Assembly: GCF_000147815.2 (NCBI RefSeq)
Contig: NC_015957.1
Span: forward strand, 3,038,001 to 3,102,000
Origin: Streptomyces violaceusniger Tu 4113
Lineage (GTDB): Bacteria > Actinomycetota > Actinomycetes > Streptomycetales > Streptomycetaceae
Direction: 5' to 3'
DNA: 64,000 nucleotides
The first letter of the stretch is position 1. Each line of letters opens with the position of its first letter. Below are positions 54,776 to 62,820 of this stretch, piece by piece. The notes under the pieces are model-generated. The model was not told where the DNA came from. It did no database searches and worked only from the letters and a program-made list of their open reading frames with translations. A program made the translations under genes and the position numbers.

Positions 54776-55621
54776 GTGACCACCACGCTGCGGCCCATCG
54801 CGCCCGAACAGCACACCGACGGCGGCGGGCGTGCCCGTTCGTACGAGGTGTGTGTCAACAGCCGCCCCGTCGGCTCCGTCCAGCTCACCACCGACGCCCG
54901 CCTGGGCCCGACGGCCGGGCGCATCGAGCGGCTCGACATCGACGAGGGCGAGCGGCACCGGGGCCGCGGCACGGTCGCCGCGCTCGCCGCCGAGGAGGTG
55001 CTGCGCGGCTGGGGCTGCACCCAGCTCGTGGTGAGAGTCCCCGCACCGGCCACGACCGCCCTCGCGCTCGCGGCCGCGCTCGGCTACCGCGAGCGCGGCC
55101 GCAACATGCTAAAGCGGCTCACGGAGCCGCCCGCACTGCCCGGGGACAGCGCGATACGCCCCATGGCGGAGGCCGAGTACCCGGCGTGGCGCGCCCGCGA
55201 GCGGGCCGGATACATCGCCGACCTGTTGGAGCGCGGAGTCACCCGGCAGCAGGCCGAGACCAAGGCGGACACCGACTACGCGACGCTGCTGCCGCAGGGC
55301 CCGGACACCCCCGGGGCCCTACTGCGCGTCCTCGCCCACGGCGGTACGGACGTGGGCACCCTCTGGGTCGCGCTGCGCGAGGGGGAGCCCGACGCCGCCG
55401 AGAGCGGGGAGGCGTACGTCTTCGCCGTCGAGGTCACCGAGGAGCACCGCGGCCGCGGACACGGCCGCACCCTGATGCTGGCCGCCGAGCGCGCGAGCCT
55501 GGCGCACGGGGCGCGCAGCCTGGGCCTGCATGTCTTCGGCGGCAACACCCCGGCGCTGCGGTTGTACGAGTCGCTGGGCTACGAGCCGACCGAGTACCAG
55601 CTCTACAAGCCGCTGCTCTGA
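54776..55621 (+). CDS. Two-domain GNAT acetyltransferase
   Basis: 281 residues with two GNAT repeats. The first (1-120) has IERLDIDEGERHRGRGTVAAL, and the second (130-281) has VFAVEVTEEHRGRGHGRTLM and GLHVFGGNTPALRLYESLGY. The second is the better preserved and probably catalytic. MshD (mycothiol synthase) has a similar double arrangement, but this is shorter, so the function stays open. GTG start. Confidence 0.82.
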   Translation: MTTTLRPIAPEQHTDGGGRARSYEVCVNSRPVGSVQLTTDARLGPTAGRIERLDIDEGERHRGRGTVAALAAEEVLRGWGCTQLVVRVPAPATTALALAAALGYRERGRNMLKRLTEPPALPGDSAIRPMAEAEYPAWRARERAGYIADLLERGVTRQQAETKADTDYATLLPQGPDTPGALLRVLAHGGTDVGTLWVALREGEPDAAESGEAYVFAVEVTEEHRGRGHGRTLMLAAERASLAHGARSLGLHVFGGNTPALRLYESLGYEPTEYQLYKPLL

Positions 55622-55665
55622 GGGCCTGCTCCGGGGCCCAGCTCCGAGGGTCTGCTCCGGGGGCC

Positions 55666-56181
55666 TTACGGTCGCTCGGCGATGAGGCGGGCGGCGATCT
55701 CCTCGACGCGCTCCCGCAGCCCCTCCTGGCTCTTGCCGCCGTCGAGCCGCTCGCCGCCGATCACATACGTGGGGGTGCCGGTGACCCCGATCGCCTTGCC
55801 CTCGGCCTGGTCCGCGTCCACGATCAGCATGTGCCGGCCGTCGACCAGCGCGGTGTCCATCTCCTCGGCGTCCAGCCCCAGCTCCCGGGCCACCTCCACC
55901 AGCAGCGGCTCACCGCGGGTCCCGAGCTCCTCGGTGCGCTCCAGGACGGCCTCGACATACGGCCAGCCGCGCCCCTGCGCGATGGCCTCCTCGGCCGCCT
56001 GGGCCGCCGCGTGGGCGTGCCGGTGGCGCTCCAGCGGGAAGTGGCGCAGCCGGATGTCCAGGGCGTCCTGGAAGCGGTCGCGCAGCGCGCGCAGATCGCC
56101 CAGGGCGGTACGGCAGTCGGGGCACTGCAGCTCGCACCAGACGTCGAGGACGGGGCGAGGGGAGGGGTCGGTGTGGCTCAT
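55666..56181 (-). CDS. DsbA-family thioredoxin-fold oxidoreductase
   Basis: 171 residues. The active site CPDC in WCELQCPDCRTALGDL (near residue 20) and the cis-proline loop VTGTPTYVIGGERLDG near residue 135. No signal peptide, so it is cytoplasmic, like actinobacterial FrnE/DsbA relatives. It probably handles thiol-disulfide exchange or a mycothiol-linked reaction. Confidence 0.85.
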   Translation of the reverse strand: MSHTDPSPRPVLDVWCELQCPDCRTALGDLRALRDRFQDALDIRLRHFPLERHRHAHAAAQAAEEAIAQGRGWPYVEAVLERTEELGTRGEPLLVEVARELGLDAEEMDTALVDGRHMLIVDADQAEGKAIGVTGTPTYVIGGERLDGGKSQEGLRERVEEIAARLIAERP

Positions 56182-56313
56182 GGGGCCAGTCTTCCAGCCC
56201 CTGGTCCCCGCTCCGTACCCGGAGATGTCCCTGATCCCGGGCCTGGGCCATGGCCCTCGCCGCCTTACGGGGTGCACGATGGACATACCGGAACGCCAGT
56301 CGCGGGAGGAACG

Positions 56314-56772
56314 ATGCTGACCGACACCATTTGTGCCGCGCTGTCCGCGGCCGGTCTGGGCATCGCCGGGCTGACCGCCTACCGCAAGCGGTTCCTGGCC
56401 GCGACCCGGATCGCCGCCTACGCCCTGGTCCCGCTGGGCCTGGCGATGACCGGCATTCTGGACTGGATGGCCGACCTGGTCTTCAAGCCGACCGTGTGGG
56501 TGGGCTTCGGCGTGCTCGGCCTCTCCTGGGCGCTGTTCATGATCAGCCGGGCGGTCGAGCGCCGCTCCGGTGGCACCCGTAAGGAGCGCAGGGCGGCGGC
56601 CGCGGCCGAACGTGCCGGGGTGTCCGCGGGGGCCTCGGAGCCCGCGCTGGGGCCCGGCCGAGGAGCCGCCGCGACGAAGGCAGCGGAGCGGCCGAAGGCC
56701 AAGGGCGGAACGAGCTCTGGCACAGATGACTTCTCCGACATCGAGGCCATACTCAAAAAGCACGGGATCTGA
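56314..56772 (+). CDS. Membrane protein of unknown function
   Basis: 152 residues with three N-terminal helices: LTDTICAALSAAGLGIAGL, IAAYALVPLGLAMTGIL and VGFGVLGLSWALFMIS. A charged cytoplasmic tail (RRSGGTRKERRAAAA...) follows, ending DDFSDIEAILKKHGI, which is well conserved in style. GGGAGGAACG precedes the ATG. Database names for this kind vary; I do not assign a function. Confidence 0.72.
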   Translation: MLTDTICAALSAAGLGIAGLTAYRKRFLAATRIAAYALVPLGLAMTGILDWMADLVFKPTVWVGFGVLGLSWALFMISRAVERRSGGTRKERRAAAAAERAGVSAGASEPALGPGRGAAATKAAERPKAKGGTSSGTDDFSDIEAILKKHGI

Positions 56773-56840
56773 CAAGCGACCGATCAAAAAACGATCACCG
56801 GTCGCAGGCGGGGTGAGGGCTGGGTCATGATCTCCGCGAG

Positions 56841-57014
56841 ATGTTGCAATCACCGCCCGGGGAGCAATCCCCCATCGAAGGACCCCGTGTTCCGCCGAGC
56901 GACGAGACCCGTGGCTGTCTCTTCGCCCTCTCGCAGCCGCCGCTGATGCTGTTCCTGGCGTTCATCGGCACCCTGCTCTTCGTGACCGCCGTTCACGACC
57001 TCCACCGGTGGTGA
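56841..57014 (+). CDS. 57-residue single-pass membrane protein
   Basis: Begins MLQSPPGEQSP, has an acidic stretch, then CLFALSQPPLMLFLAFIGTL with LFVTAVHDLHRW at the C-terminus. One clear helix with good codon bias. Ribosome site weak (GCGAG). It follows the previous membrane gene after 68 bases, with which it may be co-transcribed. Confidence 0.55.
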   Translation: MLQSPPGEQSPIEGPRVPPSDETRGCLFALSQPPLMLFLAFIGTLLFVTAVHDLHRW

Positions 57015-57070
57015 GGCGGCGCCCCGCCCGTTCCCCCTCCGCCCGGCCGCCGACCGCCGGGTGCGGGCCG

Positions 57071-57640
57071 TCAGCTCGCGGCCTCGCGGCGCCGGGCGCG
57101 GTACGCGGCGACATGCAACCGGTTGCCGCAGGTGCGGCTGTCGCAGTAGCGCCGGGAGCGGTTGCGGGACAGGTCCACGAAGGCGTGGCGGCAGTCCGGG
57201 GCCTCACAGCGGCGCAGCCGCTCCCGCTCGCCCGCCACCACGATGAACGCCAGCGCCATGCCGCAGTCGGCGGCGAGGTGGTCGGCCAGCGAGGCTCCGG
57301 GCGCGAAGTAGTGCACATGCCAGTCGAAGCCGTCGTGGTCGGTGAGCCGGGGGGTGGTGCCGGCCGCGGCGATCATCGCGTTGAGCAGCTCGGCGGAGCG
57401 GCGGGTGGCGGCCTCGTTCCCGGCCGCCGAGAAGACCTCGGCGAAGCGCTCCCGTACGGCCCGGACGGCGGCGAGGTCGCGCTCCCCGAGCGTGCTGATG
57501 TCGCTTATGTCATTGCGCTCGACGAACCGGCGCAGGGCGGCGACATCGGCGAGGTCGTCCCGGTCCGCACCCTCGGGCGCGGTGTTCACCAGATCGACGA
57601 CCGCGTCGAGCGCGCACCGGGTGTCGTGGTTGATCAGCAC
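57071..57640 (-). CDS. ABATE / CGNR zinc-finger regulator
   Basis: 189 residues. The N-terminal ABATE domain (LDAVVDLVNT...LRRFVERND) is followed by a C-terminal zinc finger with CEAPDCRHAFVD and RYCDSRTCGNRLHVAAYRAR, containing the defining CGNR. Proteins of this type are stress-linked transcription regulators. GTG start with GGGAG nearby. A longer frame upstream is Pro/Arg-rich and rejected. Confidence 0.9.
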   Translation of the reverse strand: MLINHDTRCALDAVVDLVNTAPEGADRDDLADVAALRRFVERNDISDISTLGERDLAAVRAVRERFAEVFSAAGNEAATRRSAELLNAMIAAAGTTPRLTDHDGFDWHVHYFAPGASLADHLAADCGMALAFIVVAGERERLRRCEAPDCRHAFVDLSRNRSRRYCDSRTCGNRLHVAAYRARRREAAS

Positions 57641-57771
57641 GATTGGCTCCCTGGCCGGCTGGGTCGGCGGCGGCCCCTGGGCTGCCCTCGATCTGCCCGA
57701 CTCTAGCCCTGCCGGGCGCCGGGCGGTCACCGGACGGCCCGGGCGGGCACGCGATGGTGCCGCGCGGCACA

Positions 57772-57817
57772 CGACGGTGCCGTCGCCGCGGGGGGTGCCG
57801 CGGCGACGGCACCGTCG
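57772..57817 (-). terminator. 20-bp perfect stem-loop behind ssgB
   Basis: CGACGGTGCCGTCGCCGCGG pairs fully with its complement after a 6-base loop (GGGGTG at 57792-57797). It lies 135 bases after the ssgB stop on the transcribed side. The remainder of the 311-base gap (57641-57951) holds no gene. Confidence 0.75.
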
Positions 57818-57951
57818 CCTGCCTCTGCCGTTGTCGGGTTGCCGTGGTCGGGATGGTCGGTACTGAAAGGTTGTGCATGTCGCGTAGATCGCGCCCAGGC
57901 TTGCGCCGTCTCCCCGAGTCGGACGGCCGAGCGCTCAGCTCTCTCCGGGTC

Positions 57952-58365
57952 TCAGCTCTCCGCCAGGATGTGGGAGAGCTCTGTGTCGAGGTCGAAATGG
58001 CGGTGTTCGGTACCGGGTGGCACCGCGGCGTCGGTTCGCTTCAGGAACGACTCCAGGGCCCGCGCCGGGGCTTCGAGCAGTGCCTCCCCCTCCGGGGAGC
58101 TCAGGGCGATGCAGACGACTCCCTGGCCGTGGCTGCGGGACGGCCACACACGGACGTCGCCGGTGCCGGTGGGCCGGTGCAGACCCTCGGCGAGAAGATC
58201 GCGGGCAAACACCCATTCGACCGTCTCTTCGGCTCCGGTGTGGAAGGTGGCGTGCACGGCGTAAGGGTCGGCCGTGTCATACCGCAGGCCCGCGGGTACA
58301 GGCAGTGAGGATTCGCTCGACACAACGAGGCGCAGGTGCAGCTCGCAGCTGACCGTGGTGTTCAT
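57952..58365 (-). CDS. ssgB: Sporulation regulator SsgB
   Basis: SsgA-like protein that, together with SsgA, recruits FtsZ to place septa in aerial hyphae. 137 residues, the archetype length. The family opens TVSCELHLRLVVSSESSLP, and continues LRYDTADPYAVHATFHTG and VEWVFARDLLAEGLHRPTG, nearly invariant in Streptomyces SsgB. ATG at 58365 selected because it starts the conserved protein; an upstream frame extension is basic and unconserved. Expected to be under sporulation sigma control, but I cannot confirm the promoter. Confidence 0.94.
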   Translation of the reverse strand: MNTTVSCELHLRLVVSSESSLPVPAGLRYDTADPYAVHATFHTGAEETVEWVFARDLLAEGLHRPTGTGDVRVWPSRSHGQGVVCIALSSPEGEALLEAPARALESFLKRTDAAVPPGTEHRHFDLDTELSHILAES

Positions 58366-58555
58366 AAGCGCCAGGGCCTTTCGCTCAGTGTGCGCTCGGG
58401 GATTCGCACGTCGGCGAAATCGACATGCCACCTACGGTGCCGTTGTAAACCCCTCTGACCGTTTTGCGGCGCTTCCGGTAGCTCTTGCGGCCCAGCTCCG
58501 ACATGGGTACTGCCGCCGTTCCGGTGACGTCAAATGATCAGGTAGGTTGGGTCAC

Positions 58556-59011
58556 ATGAATGCGGAGAGTGACCGGCGGCGGGGGGCTGCCGAAACGCCG
58601 CCCCAGGCCGCGACGGGGGGCGACGGGTCGAAGCGGGAGCCGGTGTGGGGTTCCCGGGCGCCGCGGTTCATCAAGCGGTCGCGCCCGCTCCACCTGAGCT
58701 GGCAGGTCGGCGTCTTCATCGTCGGCCTCGGGGTCGTGGGTCTGGGCATCATTCTGCTGCCCCTGCCCGGTCCGGGGTGGCTGGTGATCTTCGCTGGAAT
58801 GGCGATCTGGGCGACCGAGTTCGTCTGGGCCCAGTTGGTGCTGGCCTGGACCAAGCGCAAGGTCACCGAGGCGGCGCACCGTGCCCTGGATCCGAGGGTG
58901 CGCCGGCGCAATCTCATACTGACCACGATCGCGGTGGTGATCTGCGCCGCGGCGGTGTCGGTGTACGTGTGGAAGTTCGGCATCGTGATGCCGTGGAAGA
59001 TCGAACAGTGA
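58556..59011 (+). CDS. TIGR02611-type membrane protein (PGPGW motif)
   Basis: 151 residues. A hydrophilic head of 40 residues, then a helix pair around LGIILLPLPGPGWLVIFAGM, which carries the PGPGW motif, and a third helix near the C-terminus (TIAVVICAAAVSVYVW). Function unknown. The ATG follows AGGTAGG. It diverges from ssgB and lies ahead of a tRNA gene. Confidence 0.85.
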   Translation: MNAESDRRRGAAETPPQAATGGDGSKREPVWGSRAPRFIKRSRPLHLSWQVGVFIVGLGVVGLGIILLPLPGPGWLVIFAGMAIWATEFVWAQLVLAWTKRKVTEAAHRALDPRVRRRNLILTTIAVVICAAAVSVYVWKFGIVMPWKIEQ

Positions 59012-59077
59012 CCGGTCCGGGGTCGTAGGACTGGTCATGAGCACGGTCCGGCATACGCTAATGTTGGCCGTGCGCCA

Positions 59078-59149
59078 GGGCGATTAGCTCAGTGGGAGAG
59101 CGCTTCGTTCACACCGAAGAGGTCACTGGTTCGAACCCAGTATCGCCCA
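59078..59149 (+). tRNA. tRNA-Val (anticodon CAC)
   Basis: 72 bases. Acceptor GGGCGAT/ATCGCCC, anticodon loop TTCACAC (CAC, reads GTG), T-arm GGTTCGAACCC. It is highly similar to the tRNA-Val GAC copies 6.5 kb away. Confidence 0.95.
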
Positions 59150-59157
59150 CCCTGGAC

Positions 59158-59193
59158 CGAGGGCCCGGAAGGCATCAGCCTTCCGGGCCCTCG
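59158..59193 (+). terminator. Rho-independent terminator of the tRNA-Val(CAC) gene
   Basis: CGAGGGCCCGGAAGG - CATCAG - CCTTCCGGGCCCTCG, 15-bp perfect stem, then GCGTTTT. The only clear stem-plus-T-tract terminator in the window. Confidence 0.9.
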
Positions 59194-59322
59194 GCGTTTT
59201 CGCATGTCCGAAGGTGCCCGGCGGCTGTCCGAAGGTGTCCGGCGGCGGGAAGCCGTCCGTGCCGCCCTCAGCGCTGTTGTCGAAGCGCTTCACCTCAATC
59301 CTGATCGATCCTGTCCGAACCG

Positions 59323-59381
59323 TTGACGTACGCGTCGCTGGTCCTTAACTTGTCCCGGCAAGCGCTTGCCTAAAACGTTTC
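59323..59381 (+). promoter_or_regulatory. Promoter and LacI-type operator of the sugar ABC operon
   Basis: TTGACG (59323-59328), 17-base spacer, TAACTT (59346-59351): a good sigma-70-type promoter. GGCAAGCGCTTGCC (59357-59370), a 14-bp perfect palindrome with the central CG of LacI/CRE sites, covers the predicted transcription start. AAACGTTT (59374-59381) follows. A LacI-family sugar repressor should block initiation here, although no such gene is in view. Confidence 0.75.
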
Positions 59382-59426
59382 AACCAACGAGGGCGGTCGG
59401 ACGGCCTGCCCGGGGAGGGGCGTGTC

Positions 59427-60707
59427 ATGGGTGCTCGGCGATGGACGGCGAGGGCGAGAGGGGTTCGCGCGGCCGCGGCCGTGGTCGCCGCGCTGGGGCT
59501 GCTGGCCACCGGCTGTGGCGGGGGGAGCGGCTCGGGGGACGGCAAGGTGACCATCCGCTACTCCTGGTGGGGCGCCAAGGACCGCGCCGAGCTGATTCAG
59601 AAGACGGTGAAGCTGTTCGAGAAGGAACATCCGAACATCAAGGTCAAGACAGACTTCTCGGAATACACCGACTTCTGGAGCAAGTTCAACACCCAGGCCG
59701 CGGGCGGAAACCCCCCGGACGTCTTCCAGAACTCCTACGCCTTCCTGCGCAAATACGGCGACAAGAACCTTCTCCTGGATCTGAATGGTCAGGCCAAGGC
59801 CGGAAATCTCAGCCTGAAGGGTTTTCGTAACGGGCTGGAGAAGGCCGGGGATATCGACGGCAAGCTCCTGGGAGTGCCGGTCGGCGCCAATACCTTCGCC
59901 CTCTTCTACAACCCGGACGCGTTCAAGAAGGCCGGAGTGAACGTCGAGGCCGGATGGACCTGGGACGACTTCTTCACGGCCGCCAAGAAGGTGCGCAGGA
60001 GCGACGACGCGCTCTACGGCGCCAGCGACAACGCCAATGTGATGTACCTCTACGACCTGTATCTGCGGCAGAACGGCAAGGCGTTCTTCACCAAGGACAG
60101 CAAGCTCGGCTTCACCAAGGACGACCTCACCGAGTGGTGGGGCCGGTGGCAGCAGCACGCCAAGGCCGACGAGCTGGTGCCGGGCAAGAAGTCCGAGCAG
60201 GCCAAGCCCAAGGCGTCGATCAGCGCCGATCTGTCGGCCTCCGAGTTCACCTGGGACAACTTCCTGGTCCGCTTCGCCGCCGAGACCAAGACCCCCCTCG
60301 ACCTCGGGCCCATCCCGACCACGGACGGCAAGCGGACCGGCCAGTACCTCTCCTCGCTGATGCTCAGCGGCTCCGCCCGCACCCAGCACCCCGAGGAAGT
60401 CGCCCAGTTCATCGACTTCATGACCCATGACCCCGAGGTGGGCAAGGTCATGGGCTACAACCGCGGCATCCCGGCGACCACCTCCCAGTACGACGCCTAC
60501 CGGCCCCAGGGCGTCGACGCCAAGATCGCCGCGTATGAGAAGAGCGTGAGCGCCAAGCTGGAGCCGATCACCCCGCATCCGGCCGGTGCCGATGTCGCCG
60601 AGGCCGCCTTCCTGAGGATCTACACCCAGGTCGCGCTGGGACAGACCTCGATGGGCAAGGCCGTCGACCAGTTCTTCAACGAGGCCGAGTCCGCGCTCGG
60701 CTCGTGA
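59427..60707 (+). CDS. Carbohydrate ABC transporter, substrate-binding lipoprotein
   Basis: Extracellular sugar-binding protein. 426 residues. The signal peptide ends in LLATGC (lipid-modified Cys30). Then a family-1 binding fold follows: VTIRYSWWGAKDRAELIQKT, FWSKFNTQAAGGNPPDVF, LLGVPVGANTFALFYNPDAF, AGWTWDDFFTAAKKV, all typical of oligosaccharide-binding lipoproteins. It is the first gene of the operon. GGGGAGGGG before the ATG. The downstream lyase-like gene hints at rhamnogalacturonan-derived oligosaccharides as ligand. Confidence 0.92.
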   Translation: MGARRWTARARGVRAAAAVVAALGLLATGCGGGSGSGDGKVTIRYSWWGAKDRAELIQKTVKLFEKEHPNIKVKTDFSEYTDFWSKFNTQAAGGNPPDVFQNSYAFLRKYGDKNLLLDLNGQAKAGNLSLKGFRNGLEKAGDIDGKLLGVPVGANTFALFYNPDAFKKAGVNVEAGWTWDDFFTAAKKVRRSDDALYGASDNANVMYLYDLYLRQNGKAFFTKDSKLGFTKDDLTEWWGRWQQHAKADELVPGKKSEQAKPKASISADLSASEFTWDNFLVRFAAETKTPLDLGPIPTTDGKRTGQYLSSLMLSGSARTQHPEEVAQFIDFMTHDPEVGKVMGYNRGIPATTSQYDAYRPQGVDAKIAAYEKSVSAKLEPITPHPAGADVAEAAFLRIYTQVALGQTSMGKAVDQFFNEAESALGS

Positions 60708-60718
60708 GGAGAGCTTCC

Positions 60719-61720
60719 GTGACACCGACCACGACGCGTGCGACGGACGGAGCGCGGCCTCCCGCCGGGAAGCCCCGGGCCAAGGCCGTCCCCGGCACCC
60801 GCCCCGCGCCCGCGGCGGGGCGGCGGCCGGGCCGCCGCGAGAACCTCGCGGGCTATCTCTTCCTCACGCCCTGGTGCATCGGGATCCTGCTGCTCACCCT
60901 CGGCCCGATGCTCGTCTCGCTCTATCTGGCGTTCACCGACTACAACCTCTTCGACTCGCCGCGGTGGATCGGGTTCAGGAACTTCCAGGACCTCTTCCAG
61001 GACGACCGCTGGTGGACCTCGGTCCAGGTGACGCTCAAGTACGTACTGATCGGCACCCCGCTGAAGCTGGCCGCGGCGCTCGCCGTGGCGTTGCTGCTGG
61101 TCAAGCCCCGTAAGGGCCAGGGCTTCTACCGCTCGGCGTTCTACGCCCCCTCGCTCATCGGCGCCAGCGTGAGCGTCGGCGTCGTCTGGCGGGCGATCTT
61201 CAACGACGACGCGATCGTCGACAAGTCGATGAGCCTCTTCGGATGGGACGTCGGCGGCTGGATCGGCGACCCGGACTGGGCGCTGCCCACCCTCATCACC
61301 CTGACCGTCTGGCAGTTCGGCGCGCCGATGGTGATCTTCCTGGCCGGGCTGAAGCAGGTGCCGGGCGAACTCTACGAGGCCGCCGAGATGGACGGCGCCG
61401 GCCGCTGGCAACGGTTCCGGTCCATCACCCTGCCGATGATCTCGCCGGTGCTCTTCTTCAACCTCCTGCTGGAACTCATCCACTCGTTCCAGGTCTTCAC
61501 CTCGGCGGTGGTGATCGCGGGGTCGGGCACCAACACCGGCGGACCAGGCGACTCCCTGCTGGTGTACGGCTGGTACCTCTACGAGCAGGGCTTCCGCAAT
61601 CTGCGCATGGGCTACGCGGCCGCGATGGCCTGGATGCTGATGCTCGGCATCGGCCTGGTGACCGCCGTGCTGTTCAAGACCCAGCGCGGCTGGGTGCACT
61701 ACGAGGAGGATGCCAGATGA
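60719..61720 (+). CDS. Carbohydrate ABC transporter permease (first)
   Basis: MalF-type permease, 333 residues. A hydrophilic head of 40 residues precedes six helices. The ATPase-contact loop is visible as VPGELYEAAEMDGAGRWQRFRSITLP (EAAxxDGA motif), near residue 220. GTG at 60719 has GAGGAGAG upstream. An earlier GTG that overlaps the previous stop is also possible. It ends with ATGA overlapping the repeat ORF. No ATP-binding gene is present in the window; in Streptomyces a shared ATPase (MsiK) usually serves such systems. Confidence 0.92.
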   Translation: MTPTTTRATDGARPPAGKPRAKAVPGTRPAPAAGRRPGRRENLAGYLFLTPWCIGILLLTLGPMLVSLYLAFTDYNLFDSPRWIGFRNFQDLFQDDRWWTSVQVTLKYVLIGTPLKLAAALAVALLLVKPRKGQGFYRSAFYAPSLIGASVSVGVVWRAIFNDDAIVDKSMSLFGWDVGGWIGDPDWALPTLITLTVWQFGAPMVIFLAGLKQVPGELYEAAEMDGAGRWQRFRSITLPMISPVLFFNLLLELIHSFQVFTSAVVIAGSGTNTGGPGDSLLVYGWYLYEQGFRNLRMGYAAAMAWMLMLGIGLVTAVLFKTQRGWVHYEEDAR

Positions 61721-61956
61721 GCGTGTCCCGGCGCGCTGCGCGGGCTGGACTGAGGAGCCGCGCAGTGACGAAGGAGCGAGCAGTGACGAAGGAAGCCCGC
61801 GCGCAGGAGCGCGCCGGGACTGAGCGGGGGGAGGGGCGCGTGTCTTGGCGCGCTGCGCGGGCTGGACTGAGGAGCCGCGCAGTGACGAAGGAGCGAGCAG
61901 TGACGAGGGAAGCCTGCGCGCCGGAGCGCGCCGGGACTGAGCGGGAGGCGCCGTGA
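61717..61956 (+). CDS. Tandem-repeat ORF between the two permease genes
   Basis: 79 residues made of two nearly identical 39-residue units after a two-residue start. Each unit contains RAARAGLRSRAVTKERAVT and a (K/R)EA(R/C)A-ERAGTER end. Within each unit RAVTKE is itself repeated. The product is extremely basic (Arg/Lys/Ala/Glu) with no membrane helix. The start overlaps the upstream permease stop (ATGA) and the stop overlaps the downstream permease GTG (GTGA), so translation is continuous. It looks like an inserted repeat that preserved coupling. A function as a protein is unproven. Confidence 0.55.
   Translation: MSVSRRAARAGLRSRAVTKERAVTKEARAQERAGTERGEGRVSWRAARAGLRSRAVTKERAVTREACAPERAGTEREAP
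61723..61956. repeat. 117-bp tandem repeat, two units, inside the sugar operon
   Basis: Unit A 61723-61839, unit B 61840-61956, differing at only a few positions, period 117 = 39 codons. Each contains the internal 18-bp duplication GCAGTGACGAAGGAG. The repeat spans exactly the gap between two permease genes. Confidence 0.9.
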
Positions 61957-62813
61957 GTGCCCTTGTGACGGTCGGGCGGCAGCGCCGGGCGCGCTCCGTG
62001 ATCTGGCATGTGGGGGCGCTCGCCGTGCTGGCGGTGATCCTCTACCCCGTGGTGTGGGTGATCGGCGGCTCGTTCAAGCCCGGTGACCAGATCATCGGCA
62101 GCCTTCAACTGCTGCCCACCGATCCGATCACCGACAACTACCGTCGGCTCAGCGATGGCATCGCGGACGTGCCGATCTCGACCTTCTTCGCCAACTCGCT
62201 GCTGCTGGCGGGCGGTTCGGTGATCGGCGTGCTGTTCTCCTGCTCGCTGGCGGCCTACGCCTTCGCCAGGATCCGCTTCGCGGGGCGCGACGCGCTCTTC
62301 ACGCTCATGATCTCCACCCTGCTGCTGCCGTTCCAGGTGCTGATCATTCCGCAGTACATCCTGTTCCAGAAGCTGGACCTGATCAACACGTATGTGCCGC
62401 TGCTGCTCGGCAAGTACCTGGCAGCGGATGCCTTCTTCGTCTTCCTGCTGGTGCAGTTCATGCGCGGGCTGCCCCGGGAACTGGACGAGGCGGCCCGGCT
62501 GGATGGCTGTGGCCATCTGCGCATCTACTGGAACATCGTGCTGCCGCTGTGCCGCCCGGCGCTGATCACCAGCGCGATCTTCACCTTCATCTGGTCCTGG
62601 AACGACTTCATCGGGCCTCTGCTCTACCTCAACGAACCGGACAAGTACACGGTCTCGCTGGGCCTGAAGCTCTTCATCGACCAGGACTCCGTCGCCGACT
62701 ACGGAGGCATGGTCGCCATGTCGCTCGTCGCCCTGCTGCCGGTGCTGCTGTTCTTCCTGGCCTTCCAGCGCTATCTGGTCGAGGGCGCGGCGACCTCCGG
62801 GCTGAAGGGCTGA
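61953..62813 (+). CDS. Carbohydrate ABC transporter permease (second)
   Basis: MalG-type permease, 286 residues, six helices. FFANSLLLAGGSVIGVLFSCSLAAYAFAR and the coupling loop LPRELDEAARLDGCGHLRIYW (EAAxxDG, residue about 170) are signatures. GTG start overlaps the repeat-ORF stop (GTGA). Normally the two permease genes would overlap directly; the repeat has been fitted in between. Confidence 0.92.
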   Translation: MSALVTVGRQRRARSVIWHVGALAVLAVILYPVVWVIGGSFKPGDQIIGSLQLLPTDPITDNYRRLSDGIADVPISTFFANSLLLAGGSVIGVLFSCSLAAYAFARIRFAGRDALFTLMISTLLLPFQVLIIPQYILFQKLDLINTYVPLLLGKYLAADAFFVFLLVQFMRGLPRELDEAARLDGCGHLRIYWNIVLPLCRPALITSAIFTFIWSWNDFIGPLLYLNEPDKYTVSLGLKLFIDQDSVADYGGMVAMSLVALLPVLLFFLAFQRYLVEGAATSGLKG

Positions 62814-62820
62814 GGCCGCC

